DNA from: Magnolia sinica
Lineage: Eukaryota > Streptophyta > Magnoliopsida > Magnoliales > Magnoliaceae
Direction of reading: 5' to 3'
Assembly (NCBI RefSeq): GCF_029962835.1
Contig: NC_080582.1
Span: 15,632,032-15,696,031 of the forward strand
DNA length: 64,000 bases
The notes below the pieces were generated by a model that did not search any database, was not told the DNA's origin, and saw only the letters and a list, made by a program, of their open reading frames with translations. Made by a program: the position numbers and the translations under genes. Shown in pieces: positions 23,330 to 34,981 of this stretch (the stretch's first letter is position 1; the number at the start of each line of letters is the position of its first letter).

Positions 23330-23950
23330 GGATCTCACGCAATCCGCTCCCCCTTTGATGTCAATTACCCATCATGTGACGCCCACCTTAGAAGTGGGTC
23401 GTCTATCATGTGTGGCCATCTTAATGTGGAATGCTCATCATGTGGGCCCAATTTCAAAGTGGTCGTACGTTATTTGGTGCTTGCATTATATGTGGGTAAT
23501 TCATCATTGGGGGCTGATCTTCAATGCCAACTGTCCTCTTGTGGCCGACCTTCGTATGGGTCATCCATCATGTGGGGTTCACCATCAATGTTATTATCCA
23601 TCATGTGGGGCTCACCTTCAATCTCCACCGTCCATCATGTGGATCCCACCTTTGATGTGGACCATCCAAGTGTGGACCCTACCTTTGATGTGGATCATCC
23701 ATCATGTGGTGCCTGCATTGGATATGAACCATTCATCATTAGAGGCCGACCTTTGATGTGGTATGCCTGTTATGTGGGCCCGCTTTGATATGGGTCACCT
23801 ATCATGTGGCCCACCATTAATATTATATGTCTATCATGTGGACTTCATATTTAATATGGATCATCCATCATGTGGGCCTCACTATGGATTTGGGTCATGA
23901 CCATCATGCGGGGCCACCTTTTATATGGAGTGTCCAATTCTGAGGAGTAG
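23330..23950 (+). repeat. Minisatellite of CATCATGTGGG-type units
   Basis: Imperfect tandem units of roughly 30-40 bp with the core GATGTGGATCATCCATCATG and variants. The open frames through it are repeat artefacts. It begins after CAATCCGCTCCCCCTTTGAT, a junction also found in reverse beside NLR3 (near 55590), so the array was duplicated with the gene. Confidence 0.8.
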
Positions 23951-24300
23951 GTCCCTCAATCCCACGCTGTGTGGCCCACCTTTAAGGCTATAATAAGTTT
24001 TTAATGGTCAAAAACCATAGTTTCCTGTGGTGTGGTTTACCTGAGATGTGGATTTGCTTTGTTTTTTGGAATGTGCCATGAAATGATGTGTCAAAATAGA
24101 TGGACACAGTAGATGTATACTGTGGGTTCCACCATCAGGGATCCACCCAATCCATGCTGGAAGGGGGAGTAGAAAAGTAAAAAGTTCAAAAAAAAAAAAA
24201 AAATTAAAAATAAAATTCTGATGGTGATGATTAAAGTAACTTCAAAAATAAATTTTTTATTGATAAAATTTAAAAAACAGAAAAAACCAAAAAAAAATAA

Positions 24301-24368
<68 letters not shown>

Positions 24369-24440
24369 ATATATAGGTAACATAGTGGGTACACATGAAT
24401 TTAGGACAACCTAGCCTAAGCCGGCTTGAAAATTGATAGG
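23951..24440. repeat. MITE arm and GA microsatellite
   Basis: A partial foldback arm (23990-24140) matches 54040-54230 in reverse. A poly-A-rich stretch and a GA run at 24306-24365 follow. Confidence 0.6.
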
Positions 24441-24465
24441 GCCAAGTATCAAGGCCATGCCTACC

Positions 24466-24620
24466 CCATGCGCTCATTTCCACCCTTACAAAACAAGAAA
24501 TTTGAATTTTGCAGACAGAGATGGTGCGGAGTCAGCCTCCAAAGACGATCCACGGATTAGAGAAGTGATTGTGAGCGCTTCGTCAGGACACACGAAGAGA
24601 CAAATATCAGGTATCTACGG
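24466..24620 (+). pseudogene. Relic of an NLR 5' end
   Basis: CCCATGCGCTCATTTCCACC, then AATTTGAATTTTGCAGAC and TTGTGAGCGCTTCGTCA, match the 5' end of the NLR genes (the MLSFPPLPNK start through the VVSAWS region of NLR4), with frame breaks. The match stops at ACAAATATCAGG, just before the P-loop position. It lies downstream of NLR1 in the same orientation; the inverted block at NLR3 has an equivalent relic at 53578-53705. Confidence 0.65.
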
Positions 24621-24712
24621 CAATTAATTTTTCTATCTTTTCACGAATTTAAAGATTTTCTATCTGGTCCGCGTTAACTTGTATACAGCATAGCGAATCC
24701 GCTGGGACGCGG

Positions 24713-25235
24713 ATTTCCTGCTAAAGCCTTTCCCACCAAGTTCCTATGCAGGGAACGTAGGTGGGGCCCACCGTGATGTTTGTAAGAAATCTACACCGTT
24801 CATCCATTTTGTGAGATCATTTTAGGATATTAGGCAAGAAATGAGCAGGATCCAATACTCAAGTGGGCCCAAAAGGTGAGAATTGAATGCCTACAATTGA
24901 AATATTGGTGGGGCCACATAAGCTTTGAATCAGGCTAATATTTGTGTTTTCAATTCATAACATTAGGAATGAAGGTATGAACAGTATGGATGTCATGTAA
25001 ACATCACTGTCGACACAGGAGGTTTAACTATGGTAATTTCCGTACCCACCTTCTCCTATGGTGACGTCCAATTCAGGCTTGAATCCGACTTAATTTTGTT
25101 TCAAGTTTAAATTCCATTAGCGTGAGTGTGTGGGGGAGTGATGGATTTCACATAAATATCACGATGCCCCCACCTAGGTTTCCACCAGAGTCACTTTGAA
25201 AGGCTTTTGCAGGAAATCCGCCCCTGGATATTGGA
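24713..25235. mobile_element. Foldback MITE, GGATTTCCTGC subfamily
   Basis: Left arm GCGGATTTCCTGCTAAAGCC and right arm GGCTTTTGCAGGAAATCCGC are nearly exact inverted repeats, with AGGTGGGGCCCACCGTGATG and CACGATGCCCCCACCTAGG inside. Confidence 0.75.
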
Positions 25236-27640
25236 TGGTGTACGGCACACCAGCGATCTGGCTGGTGTGGGTACATTTCGTGCGAAGACGAGTGCTGCCG
25301 CTCCATGAGCTGCTCCAAGTAATACGAACGGTTCTGAGTAGATCAAAGTTAAATGGGCTCTAAAATGATATATTTATTGTATTCATACCACAATAATTCT
25401 CACCATTAAAACTTACCGCCCGTTATAGTGTTTATTTAAAAGGTTACACAGACTTGGATGAGAAAGGTGACCCCTGGAAGGTTTCAATGATAGACCTTTT
25501 TTTAAAAAAAAATTAATCCTCAAAGCATTCTGCAGACGAGCTTGCCGTATAAAGGGACAGTTGGAATATAGCACATACCCCATGATGGGACCCACAGAGT
25601 TTGGTGACGTCAACACACCAGCTTGGTGATGTCAACACACCAGCGAAATGGATGGTTTGCGGTACACCAACCAATCCGCTTGCTTCCTTTCAAACGGTGT
25701 GGGAAACGGATTCACCTTGGTGATACGTGGGCTCCAAAATAATGTATGTGTCTGTCTATTACTTTCATCCATTTTTTCATATAATTTTATGACATGAACC
25801 TAAAACTTTGTTTTTTTCCTAGTCTATGTGACTTAATCCACAGGCTGGATGTCAAATAAACATAATAGTGGGCCCCAGGAGGTTTTTAATGGTAGACATT
25901 CAATCACTGCTATTTTCCGTAGTAAGTCCACCTGAGACTTTGATTTGCCTCATTTATGGCTGAAATATTAAAATGAAGTGTAAAATTAGATGAACAATGT
26001 GGATAAAACATGTAGATCATGATGGGCATACACAGCACATACACAGCACCGACCACTAGACACCGTGACGGTGGCAGCGTCACTGGTCAAACTGCGTCTG
26101 CGAAAGTGGGACGACGGATTTCCTGCTAAAGACTTTCGCAGGAAGGTCAGGGTCCATCGTGATGTTTGTGAGAAATCCATCCTTATCATCCGTTTTGTGA
26201 ACTTATTTTAATAAATGTGACAAAAAATGAGCTTACAGTACTTAAGTTGACTTAAGTTAGCATTATGTAAGGATTATACGTCCACAGTTAAAATATTCTT
26301 GGGGCCATGGAAGTTTCGAATCATGGTAATATTTGTGTTGTCGGTTCATCCCGGTAAGAATGGCGTAATGAATGGTATAGATGACATTTAAACATCACTA
26401 CCGACCCAAGGAGGTTTCACCTGTAGGAATTTCCCCTACCACCTTTCCCTTTAGTGAGGCCCACTTGAGTCTTGGATCCTTTTAACTTTTGGTCTCTAAG
26501 TCTTAAAATGAGCACATAAAACTGATCAGTGTTTGGTGCTTTGTCGACCCCACCATGATGTATGTGTCTCATCCACACGGTCCATCCATTTTTCAAGATA
26601 ATTTTAAAGAATGAAATCAAAACTGAGGTAGATAAAAATCTAAGTGAACCAGTAGTGTTGATTAATTGAACTCTCACCATTAAAAACTTCTAGGGGTTAC
26701 AAAAGTTTTGGCCCAAGCTGATATTTGTTTTTCACCTTCATTGAAGTCTGCGTGACCTAATCTACAAGTTGGATGTCAAATAATTGTTACAATGTGCTTT
26801 AGGAGGTTTTTAACGGTAGACATTCAATTATTACTTTCCCATGGTGTGGTCCACCTGAGATTTTGATTTGTCTAATTTATGGGATAAATGATTAAAATAA
26901 TGTATAAAAATGAATGGTGCGAATAAAATACATAGATCATGGTGGGGCCCACATAGCACCTACCATAATCCAGGGCTAGTGGCAGCGTCACTAGCCAAAT
27001 ATGATTACCTACGCTGCCATTAGCCAAATATGATTACCTACAGGCAGGTGCCTGCACCACTCTCTCCTTGTGGTATATGACATTTCAAACCGTTTGATGC
27101 ATTAAATATTCATTTATTTTAGTTTTTTGCTTTTCTATCACGAACTTGGATTATGTACGGAGTAACTCTACCCTTTAAAATAATAATAATAATAATAATA
27201 AAATAAAATCGAGAGCAAACTCTATTGGGCCATCGTGAATGTATGTAGTTTATCCATTCTGTTCATCTGTTTTTCCAGATCATTTTAAGGGTTGAGCCCA
27301 AAATTGAAACTTATCCAAAGCTCAAGTGGACCACACCACAAGAAACAGTAGGATTAATGATTTACACGGTTGAAACCATCCTAACGGTGATGTTTATTTG
27401 TCATCCAACTTGGTCATAAGATCACAGGGACATGGCTGAAGAGAAAGAAAAGATATCGCCTTTGATCTAAAACTTTGTGGCCCCAAGAATATTTCAAAGG
27501 TAGATGTTAAATTCACACTGTTTATGGTGGGTCCACTTGAGTTTTGTGGGAGGCGCCATTTTGCCTAAGCCCTAAATTTTTTTGATAAAAACGGAAAAGA
27601 TAAAATACATAAATCCCGGTGGGTCCCAATGAGTTTAATC
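25236..27640. repeat. Field of foldback MITEs
   Basis: Arms occur around 25560-25615, 25690-26050, 26105-26480, 26540-26970 and 27220-27635. Two short duplications are visible: TTGGTGACGTCAACACACCAG at 25600-25642, and AGCCAAATATGATTACCTAC at 26993-27040. There is no gene. Confidence 0.6.
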
Positions 27641-27999
27641 AAGAGAATTTGGTGCTGCTAGACTCTTGTTGAGAAGTTTTTGGAGGGACTGGTGCATACG
27701 ATAAACCGAGGGTAGACACTTAAAAATTTGAGGTCTCACTTTGAGACAATGAAAACCTACATGGAAGATGCTGAAGATCAAGGAAAATAAAGGGAAGACA
27801 GTAATTTTAATTAGAATGGATTTGAAGATCAAAGAAGTGAATGGGAATGAAAGACAACTCCAGTGAGGAGGAAGATTGAATAGGTTGTCTGGTCTGATTC
27901 CTATACCTTATTTGTCTTCAACATCAATTTTGATGGTAGTTGGATTTGGTCCTCTGCCTGAAGAATTTTAGCACATCTCTGAAGTTAAAAAGTTGGAAT
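27641..27999. other. No recognised feature
   Basis: Unique-looking sequence between the MITE field and the L1 fragment. No coding family is seen. Confidence 0.4.
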
Positions 28000-29190
28000 A
28001 TTTCTGAATTTTAGGATGTGGTCTTGTTTGTGGTTATTGTGGATGCCTTAAGCAAAATGTTGGATTAAGGGCTTCCGCGGGGCTCATTGATGGATTCGAG
28101 GTGGATAAAGGAGACTTTTAAGTGTCCCATCTCCATTTTACCAATGATAGAAACCTATTCTGGGATGTGGAGGCGTCGAAGGTGGACAATCTAGGAAGAT
28201 TATTTGTTGCTTTGAAGTAGTGTCAGGCTTAAAGGTGAATACTCTAGAAGAGTGAAATGTTGGGTGTTGACATTCTTAAGGTGGAAGTCTAGGACCTTGT
28301 GTAGGTGTTTTGGTGTAAGGAAGGATTGTTTCCTTCTTCGTACTTGGGGCTCTTGTTCTGTATTGGGAAGCTTGCGAAGCATTTGTGAGACAAGGTGATG
28401 AAGAAAAAGGAAAGGAAATTGTCGTCATGGAAACACAAACGCTTCTCTGGCTCTTTTTTTTTGGGGGGGGGGGGAGGGAAGAGGAGAAAGAGTTCATTGG
28501 CTTATCTTAACGGCTCTTGGATATTGATTTCTTCTACAGATTTAGATTAATTGGTGTGGGTCAAAGATAAAACTGAGCAATTTACAGTTTAGTGCTTTAT
28601 AGCCTTCTCATTGGGTCTCCATCCAATAAGGAAGCAGCTCATTTGGTCTTTTGGAACCCCCTAAGGTAGCGGCGTTGGTTTATTGGGTGGGGGTGGAACA
28701 AGATGCTAATGATTAATAATCTTCATAGGAGAGGAATGGTGTTAACTAACATTTGCTTGCTATGCATGCATTGCAAGGAGTCAGTCAATCATATCTTATT
28801 CATTGCATCTTCGTGAGGGAAGTGTGGGAAAGATTCTTGGGTATTTTTGGGATGGCCTGGGAGATACCAAAATCAATTGAGGGCTTTCTACAGTCTTGGC
28901 ATGGGGTCAGTGTTGGCAAGAGAGGAAGTAGATTATGGAGATTGATTCTAATGGCCAATTTGTGGGCCTCATGGCGAAGAGGAGCAACTGCTGCTTCTAC
29001 AATCTTTGTGGGGTAGCATCAGAGGTGTTTAGGTGGGCTGAGTTGAATGAAATGGAGTGGGCTTCAATCTTAATTGATCTAGACGATTGTGATCTATCTT
29101 GCATTTCTTGGGCTTCTTTATACTTCTTTTGGCTGTTTTAGCTCTTATCAATAAAATCATATCTTTTTTATTAAAAAATTTTTTTTTTAA
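28000..29190 (+). mobile_element. L1-type LINE fragment (late RT and zf-RVT region)
   Basis: Plus-strand traces of plant L1: CFPSSYLGL near 28330, KLSSWKHKRFSG near 28420, then the zf-RVT zone with LHRRGMVLTNICLLCMHCK, HCIFVREVWERFLGIFG and GKRGSRLWRL around 28730-28960. It ends near an AATAAAATC signal and a T/A-rich tail at 29150-29190. The reading frame shifts several times, so it is dead. It lacks the earlier RT core and the endonuclease. Confidence 0.7.
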
Positions 29191-30026
29191 TCCTAGAAAT
29201 CGCAAAGTGTTGAATGTGAGTTTTATATTTGTCAGGTTCAGATATGCCGATTCAGATTAAAAGATAATGTTTTGAACAGTTGGAAGTTTGGCGTCTAGAA
29301 ACTTGTTTTTCATTTTGTGGCCAAAACAGGAGTGATTTCAGGAGGGATCGGGAGTAGGAGCATAAGGAAAATCACAGAGTGAGGACGGAGGTCGAAGCTA
29401 TGGATCTTTTGTCCATTAGGGGACCAAGCTTCAAATATATCACCAAAATGCAAAGATAGGAGAAAGCAAAAGCTAAGAAAGAAACTATTGATGGCAGACT
29501 AAGAGGGAGCTGTTGAAGATTTGTTTGAAGGTTAGTGTTGATTTCAAAGTCTACTCCTTAGAAGATGTTTCTGCATGGGTAACTTCATGATGTTGCTGGG
29601 TGGAGTTACAAAAATGTTGCTGGGTGGAGTTACAAAAATGATTTGGTGATCTGTGTTGTTACTTCTATCTTCAAAATGGTGGTAGATATAGTTCTCAGTT
29701 GGTGGTAAGAAAGAGGGACTGTTATGGAGCATCATCTATTGAATGCCTTTTTTGGTTCCTCTAAAGCAATCATGTGGCATAGGATGTGGGGTATCACGTT
29801 GATGGTACAGGAGGAGGGGGAAGAAGCTTGGAAAAGAAATTGCCACTCCTTGACAGAAAAAATGGAGCCCACCATGTTTGTAGCTTGAATGAAATTTACT
29901 AATTTGATATAATGCATCTGTAGCTTGAATGGAAAAGGTAAAAGAGTTGTGCTTGTAGGCTATTTAGACATGCTTTTTCTTTTTCTAACTTGCTATTAAT
30001 TATCCTTTTTATTTGATGTCTAACAG
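29191..30026. other. No recognised gene; a 26-bp tandem duplication
   Basis: GTTGCTGGGTGGAGTTACAA followed by AAAT occurs twice in a row at about 29592-29641. The rest has no supported feature. Confidence 0.45.
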
Positions 30027-30075
30027 CTCTTCTCAGCTGTATATATTCCAAGGACCATCTGAGTTGATGCCACTT
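30027..30075 (+). pseudogene. Kanadaptin-like (FHA domain) exon
   Basis: A 49-nt island with strong splice context (GATGTCTAACAG before it, GTAAGTCTG after it) encodes SSQLYIFQGPSELMPL. This closely resembles the end of the FHA domain in plant kanadaptin/SLC4A1AP-like nuclear proteins (SSRLYIFQGPSELMP-type, from memory). A second kanadaptin piece lies downstream on the same strand at 43920-44400. I saw no neighbouring FHA exons, so it is probably part of a dismembered gene. Confidence 0.5.
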
Positions 30076-31344
30076 GTAAGTCTGAGGATATTACTGTTCA
30101 TTTTCTATGAAGATATAGTTGATATTTGGTGTATTAGGGCATACTAAACGAGTTACACGAGTCACGAGCTTGCATGCAGCTTCATGGGATATCCTACCTG
30201 TAATTGTGATTTGAATTTTTTAAGTTCTTTTGGGGATGTGTGCTGGTGCTTGATCTGAAGGGAAGAAATTGGTTTTCTTTTGTTTTTCATTCTTGTTTCT
30301 TTTTCATTTTCTTCTCAAAAATACAACGCCACCACCTACTCTGGAATATCGTATTTTGTTTTGAAGTTGAAGGGGTACAGGTTATGGATTGTGGTTTTGC
30401 CAAGAACCCTTTCATTTTTTCACCTATTTGAGGATTTTTGGGAGTGCTCATTTTCTCTAATTGTGATTGTTAGTCAAGGAAGTGGAAACTTTTGTCTGCA
30501 TAGTTATAATTTTTACACTTGTATGCTATTTGTTTTTTTCTGTTCTTATGTTTTATACAAGAAGAAAGAAAAGTAAATGTAGTTACAACAATGGCTCAGA
30601 ACAAAAGCCAAGGGCCGAAGACAAGCTCAAAGAAAAGAAAAGTAAAGAAACCAAAAGGCTACAAAGGACACCACCAGACTTGAAAAGGATTCTATCTTCT
30701 TGTGATTCAAGATTGCCGTACTGTCCTCCATCTCACCTTTATCTTTGAACTATTTGCCCTGATCATTGTGGTGTGTTATATCATTCGTCTCTATGTTAGT
30801 TTTGCCTATGTGTCAAAGCCTGCCGACTTGACCGTGAATCCATCTATTGATATTTGCATCAATGCATCTGTCAATCGATAATTTGATCTGTTCATGGATC
30901 TATCTCTAGATCCCTTCATCAAATTCCAATATTTCTAGAGCCCTTGATCAAATTCTGATCGATTTGCAATCCATCATATCTGCCATCTTTTTTCATCATT
31001 GTTATTTGTGATATCTTGTTCAAGTACTTTTTCCAGGGGATTTTCAAGTTGTTCTTTCTTTTCAAGAATCACAGAATCTCCAAGGGCTATCAACATGTCA
31101 GGCTTGGGTTCCGTCAGGCTCAGATTTAGAACTTTTCTGAAAAGAACTTCACTAAAATCACATTTCCGAAAGTGTTATTGACAATAAACAAGTTCCCAAG
31201 GGCATGAAACTTTATTTGAAACCAAAATTGACAAGAACTGTGTAGAAAGAAAAGCAAATAGATGCAAACTTTGTATGAATTGAAGAACATACAAATCTGA
31301 TGTGACAGTATAGAAGAACATATGCTGTGCTCAGATAAATGAAA
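30076..31344. other. Intergenic or intronic sequence with one exon-like stretch on the minus strand
   Basis: The minus strand from about 31137 to 30990 has a TTCTTTTCAG acceptor-like site followed by an open frame with VLNLSLTEPKPDMLIALGD and EQLENPLEKVLEQDI. It has protein-like composition but no family I recognise. The rest is AT-rich with ATCGAT/ATCAAATT-like short repeats at 30830-30980. Confidence 0.3.
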
Positions 31345-31602
31345 GTCTGAATGCAAGCGATTAGTGTACTGTTATTTCGAAGAAACTTTCAAATGTGTTT
31401 TTCATTCGAGGCCAGAGTTCCTGTTCAAAATTAGTTTATATATGTGGGGTTCATGGTTGATCTATCCGAGCCATTGATTTGTTGGCCCCCATCGTGGATG
31501 AACAATTCCCCCAAAATCTCTCAAATGCATTAACGATGTATTTGCATGCTGACAATAGGAAGGTTAGAGTTGACCAGTTGGGAGGTGGGAATGTTCCATC
31601 CA
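31345..31602 (+). repeat. Dispersed repeat R1, left part of a copy split by a LINE
   Basis: Matches 45407-45720 closely (CATTCGAGG, GCCCCCATCGTGGATG, CCCAAAATCTC). The right part of the same copy resumes after the LINE at 37956. Confidence 0.7.
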
Positions 31603-33294
31603 TGCATCACCTCTTGTGGGACAATCCCATCTCTCTTCAGGATCAGATCAGCATCACCAAGATTGGAACAAGAAGGCTTTTGGGAACATCTTCCAAAATG
31701 TTAAACAGGAAGAAGATGTAATCACCTTAGCGGAACAGGCCCTTCTCTCTTCAAGATCAGATCAGCAACACCTCTTGTTGAAAGATGCCATAGCTCACCT
31801 GGGAAAAACCCTCTTACAAAAAGAGATTTATTAGAAGAAAAAATCCCACAACGAGTGGCTTCAGGAGGGTGACGGCAACACAAAAATTTTCCTCCATTCA
31901 GTTATGGAAAGAAGACAACAAGCGATGATACACCAAATCAAGTCAGAGTCAGGTATCATCCTCTCATCCCCGGATGAAATTGAATCAAAAGTGGTTCACT
32001 ATTTCAAAGATTTGTACTCAGCTGATAGTAAGCCTCGGTCATGGGAAATAGTGGAATCTATCCCACGATTAGTCATGGATCTAGACAACGTGGAGCTTAA
32101 ATGGATCCCAAACTTGGAGGAGGTTAACGTAGCCGCTTTTAGCATTCCAGGAGATAGTGCTTCCTGTTCAGATGGCTACATGGGCAGTTTCTTTGCCCTA
32201 TGCTAGGAAATAGTTGGAGCAGATGTTCATGTGGTAGTCTGTGATTTTTTCGCAAGAAGTTTATTCCTGAGAAGCATAGGCAACACGCTTATTTGCATCA
32301 TCCCATAGATCCCAAACCCTACCAAACTCTCAGAGTACAGACCGATAAGTCTATGCAATTGCCTCTACAAACTCATAAGTCATATCCAAAGTCATAGTGA
32401 CCAGGCTAGCTTCAAACCTCCCTAAACTGACATCAGAAGAGCAAGGCGACTTCGTTCAAGGCCGAAATATATCAGAACATATTGCTCTAGCTGATGAATT
32501 GCTGGTAGAAATAGACAGAAAGATTAGAGGAAGGAATGTTATTATCAAGCTAGATATGCAGAAGGCATATGATAGAATGGAGTAGAATTTTGTTAATTGC
32601 ATTCTTCTCCAGTTTCAATTCGCAAGCGACTGGTTAGCCATGGCGAAAGGGTGCTGGAAAGACATGTGGCTCTCAACATTAGTAAATGGCAAAATGCAGG
32701 CTTCTTTCAACCTTTACGAGGTCTCCGACAAGGAGACCCTCTTTCTCTAGCTATTTTCATCCTAGTGTCGGAGGTCCTGAGCAGGGGACTCCATCGTCTT
32801 TTCCAACTAGGTATTTGCTCTCCTTTTTATGTTCCTCGCTCATGCCCCTTGATTTCTAACCTTTTATTTGCAGACGACACGATTGTATTTATTAATGAAG
32901 GTAAAGCATCTATTCAGAATCTCATATGCTTTCTTAAGAAGTACGAGGCTACCTCAGGCCAATGGATCAACTCTAGGAAAAGCTGCTACATTGTCTCGAA
33001 AAAAGCCCCACAATCCTGAATTCATACAATCACCATCTTGCCGGCTTTAGGCAAGATAAGCTTCCCATCATGTACCTTGGAGTCCCTATTTCGAATAAAA
33101 GGCTAAAAGCTCTCAACTTCCATCATCTCAAGCACAAAAGCTTATAGGAAAACAGCGGAATGGAAATCAAGAACTTTGACTCAAGCCGGGAGGATTGTGC
33201 TAATTAAACACGTGCTTTCAAGTCAACCCATCCACACTTTAGCAACAACCAACATTCTAGCCTCCATATGCAAAGAAATGGAAACTATGTTCGT

Positions 33295-34030
33295 CATTGT
33301 TGTCAAATGCGATCGCATACGTGCATACTGTTGATAAAATCGCATATGCCATCATGGCATATGCGATCTTGGCAGGTATGCCATGGCATACTTTTATATG
33401 CGACTAATATGCAATCGCATATTTCCCAATAGCCAGGAGCGGAGGAAATTTTTTTATTTTTTATTTTTTTCAATTTGGAGAACTTTTGCCTATAAATAGG
33501 CACTCATACCCCCTCCATTTTCACTATTCTTTACTCCAAAGCTCTAAATCTCTTACTCTTTTTCTCTTAAACCTCTCTCTCTTACTCTAATTTCTCTACA
33601 ATTATTTCAATTATGTTTATTTTTTGTATTTTATAAGCTGTGCTTACTTTTTGTGAATTAAGTTGTAAGTTATAACTTGTAAGTTGTTTTAAGTTATCCA
33701 TTTATCAGTGAAATTTCTTTGTTCGAAGTTTATAATAATTAGTTATCTTTTAATGTAGCCTGTTGATTGTTTTGTTAAAATTTATATAATATAATATAAG
33801 TAATTAAATATCAAACTTAATGAAACACTCAAACTATTAATGAAATAACCCAATCCAATCATGTGTACTAATCAGACAAGTTTTTCTCTATTTATTTTTT
33901 ATTTTTTATTTTAAAGAATTTTTTCAAAATTTTTTTTTTACTTTTTTTTTTTTCAAAATTTTATTATTTTTTTAAAAATATGCCATGGCATATGCGATTA
34001 TGCGATCGCATATGCGAATTGATAACATTG
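33295..34030. mobile_element. Non-autonomous hAT-type element with 8-bp target duplication
   Basis: The 8-bp ATGTTCGT is present at 33287-33294 and 34031-34038, and joining the LINE across it restores LINE sequence. Ends are CATTGTTGTCAAATGCG and the reverse of CAATGTTATCAATTCGC, followed by GCGATCGCAT-type palindromes on both sides. These features fit the hAT superfamily. The 736-bp element has no transposase, but near 33490 it contains CCTATAAATAGG and then a CT-rich leader-like stretch, which looks like a retained promoter and 5' UTR. Confidence 0.8.
33490..33600 (+). promoter_or_regulatory. TATA box and CT-rich leader inside the hAT-type element
   Basis: TATAAATA at about 33491 is followed about 30-60 bp later by a CT-rich stretch of CTCTTACTCT-like repeats, as in plant promoters and 5' leaders. 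It points along the plus strand, the same way as the host LINE. That it is a promoter is an inference. Confidence 0.4.
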
Positions 34031-34311
34031 ATGTTCGTAGACTTTATGTGGGGAGAGATAGACAATAAAAAGAAACATCACTGGGTTAGCTGGAGCAAGA
34101 TATGCTACCCCAAAAAAAAGGTGGCTTGGGCATCAGGAGGCTCCGAGAGGTCATGGCAAACTTCCGCATGAAAATGTGCTTCTCCACTCTCAAAGGGCAG
34201 TCCTTGTGGGCAAATTTATCCAAGTTAAATACTTCTCCCGTTTCATTCAAAACCCCACCTCAGCCATGCGCTTTGAATCCAAGGTGTGGAAGTCTATTGC
34301 TAGATACCTTC

Positions 34312-34981
34312 TGTTGATGCCGAAATCTGGTCATGGTACCTCACCTCCTGGTAGCCAGAGTATCTGCAATTTACTGAAGAACAAGAGAAGACATAGGGGG
34401 TGCCAATTAAGGCCGGGAACCTTTCGATGCCTAAGTCATGATATGGACTTACAATAGGCATAATAGAATCAGAGTATTTGTCGTACCTTTTATTGTAGAT
34501 GAGGCTTTTATTTATAGCCTTTGGTCCCAGAGATGTATATGGCAATAACTCTTGGATGGTGATTGTGTATTATGGAAGAGATCTTCCTCCAGACGTGTTG
34601 TGATTGACTTCCTAAGATCCTCGACGAATATCTGAGATGATAATCCTATCTTTATATATTGTAGTGTATTTGTATTCTGAGGCGGTGGTTGATATTTGAG
34701 GCCGAGGTCTTTGGTCGAGGCCGAACTCCGACGTCGAGGTCTTTGGCTAAGGCCAACCTCCGAGGTCGAGGTTATCCCTTGAGACCGTGGTCGGTACCAC
34801 CTTGTGTCGGCTTCCAAGGCCGAGGTCAGTATTTGAGGCCTGTCATTGAGGCCGAGGTAGAAAATAGCCAACACTAAAGGTCAAGGTGATTTTCTGGACC
34901 TCAAGCAATCCATAGTCATCCGGTCTAGCTGCTCGGCTCATCTGTCTCATACCTCTGATCAGTCCATTTTTATCTATAATA
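34312..34981. mobile_element. Solo LTR (probably gypsy type) inside the LINE
   Basis: Fossil LTR of 670 bp starting TGTTGATGCCG, flanked by the 5-bp repeat CCTTC at 34307-34311 and 34982-34986. No internal retroelement sequence is present and LINE sequence continues on both sides. An internal GAGGCCGAGGTC-type tandem repeat lies at 34680-34870. The gypsy assignment is by general resemblance only. Confidence 0.65.

Noticed and set aside
23210-23788. 192-codon and 133-codon open frames downstream of NLR1
   Set aside because: They run through the CATCATGTGGG minisatellite; period and composition explain them.
24091-24483. Minus-strand frame with a long Ser/Leu run
   Set aside because: GA microsatellite read on the other strand.
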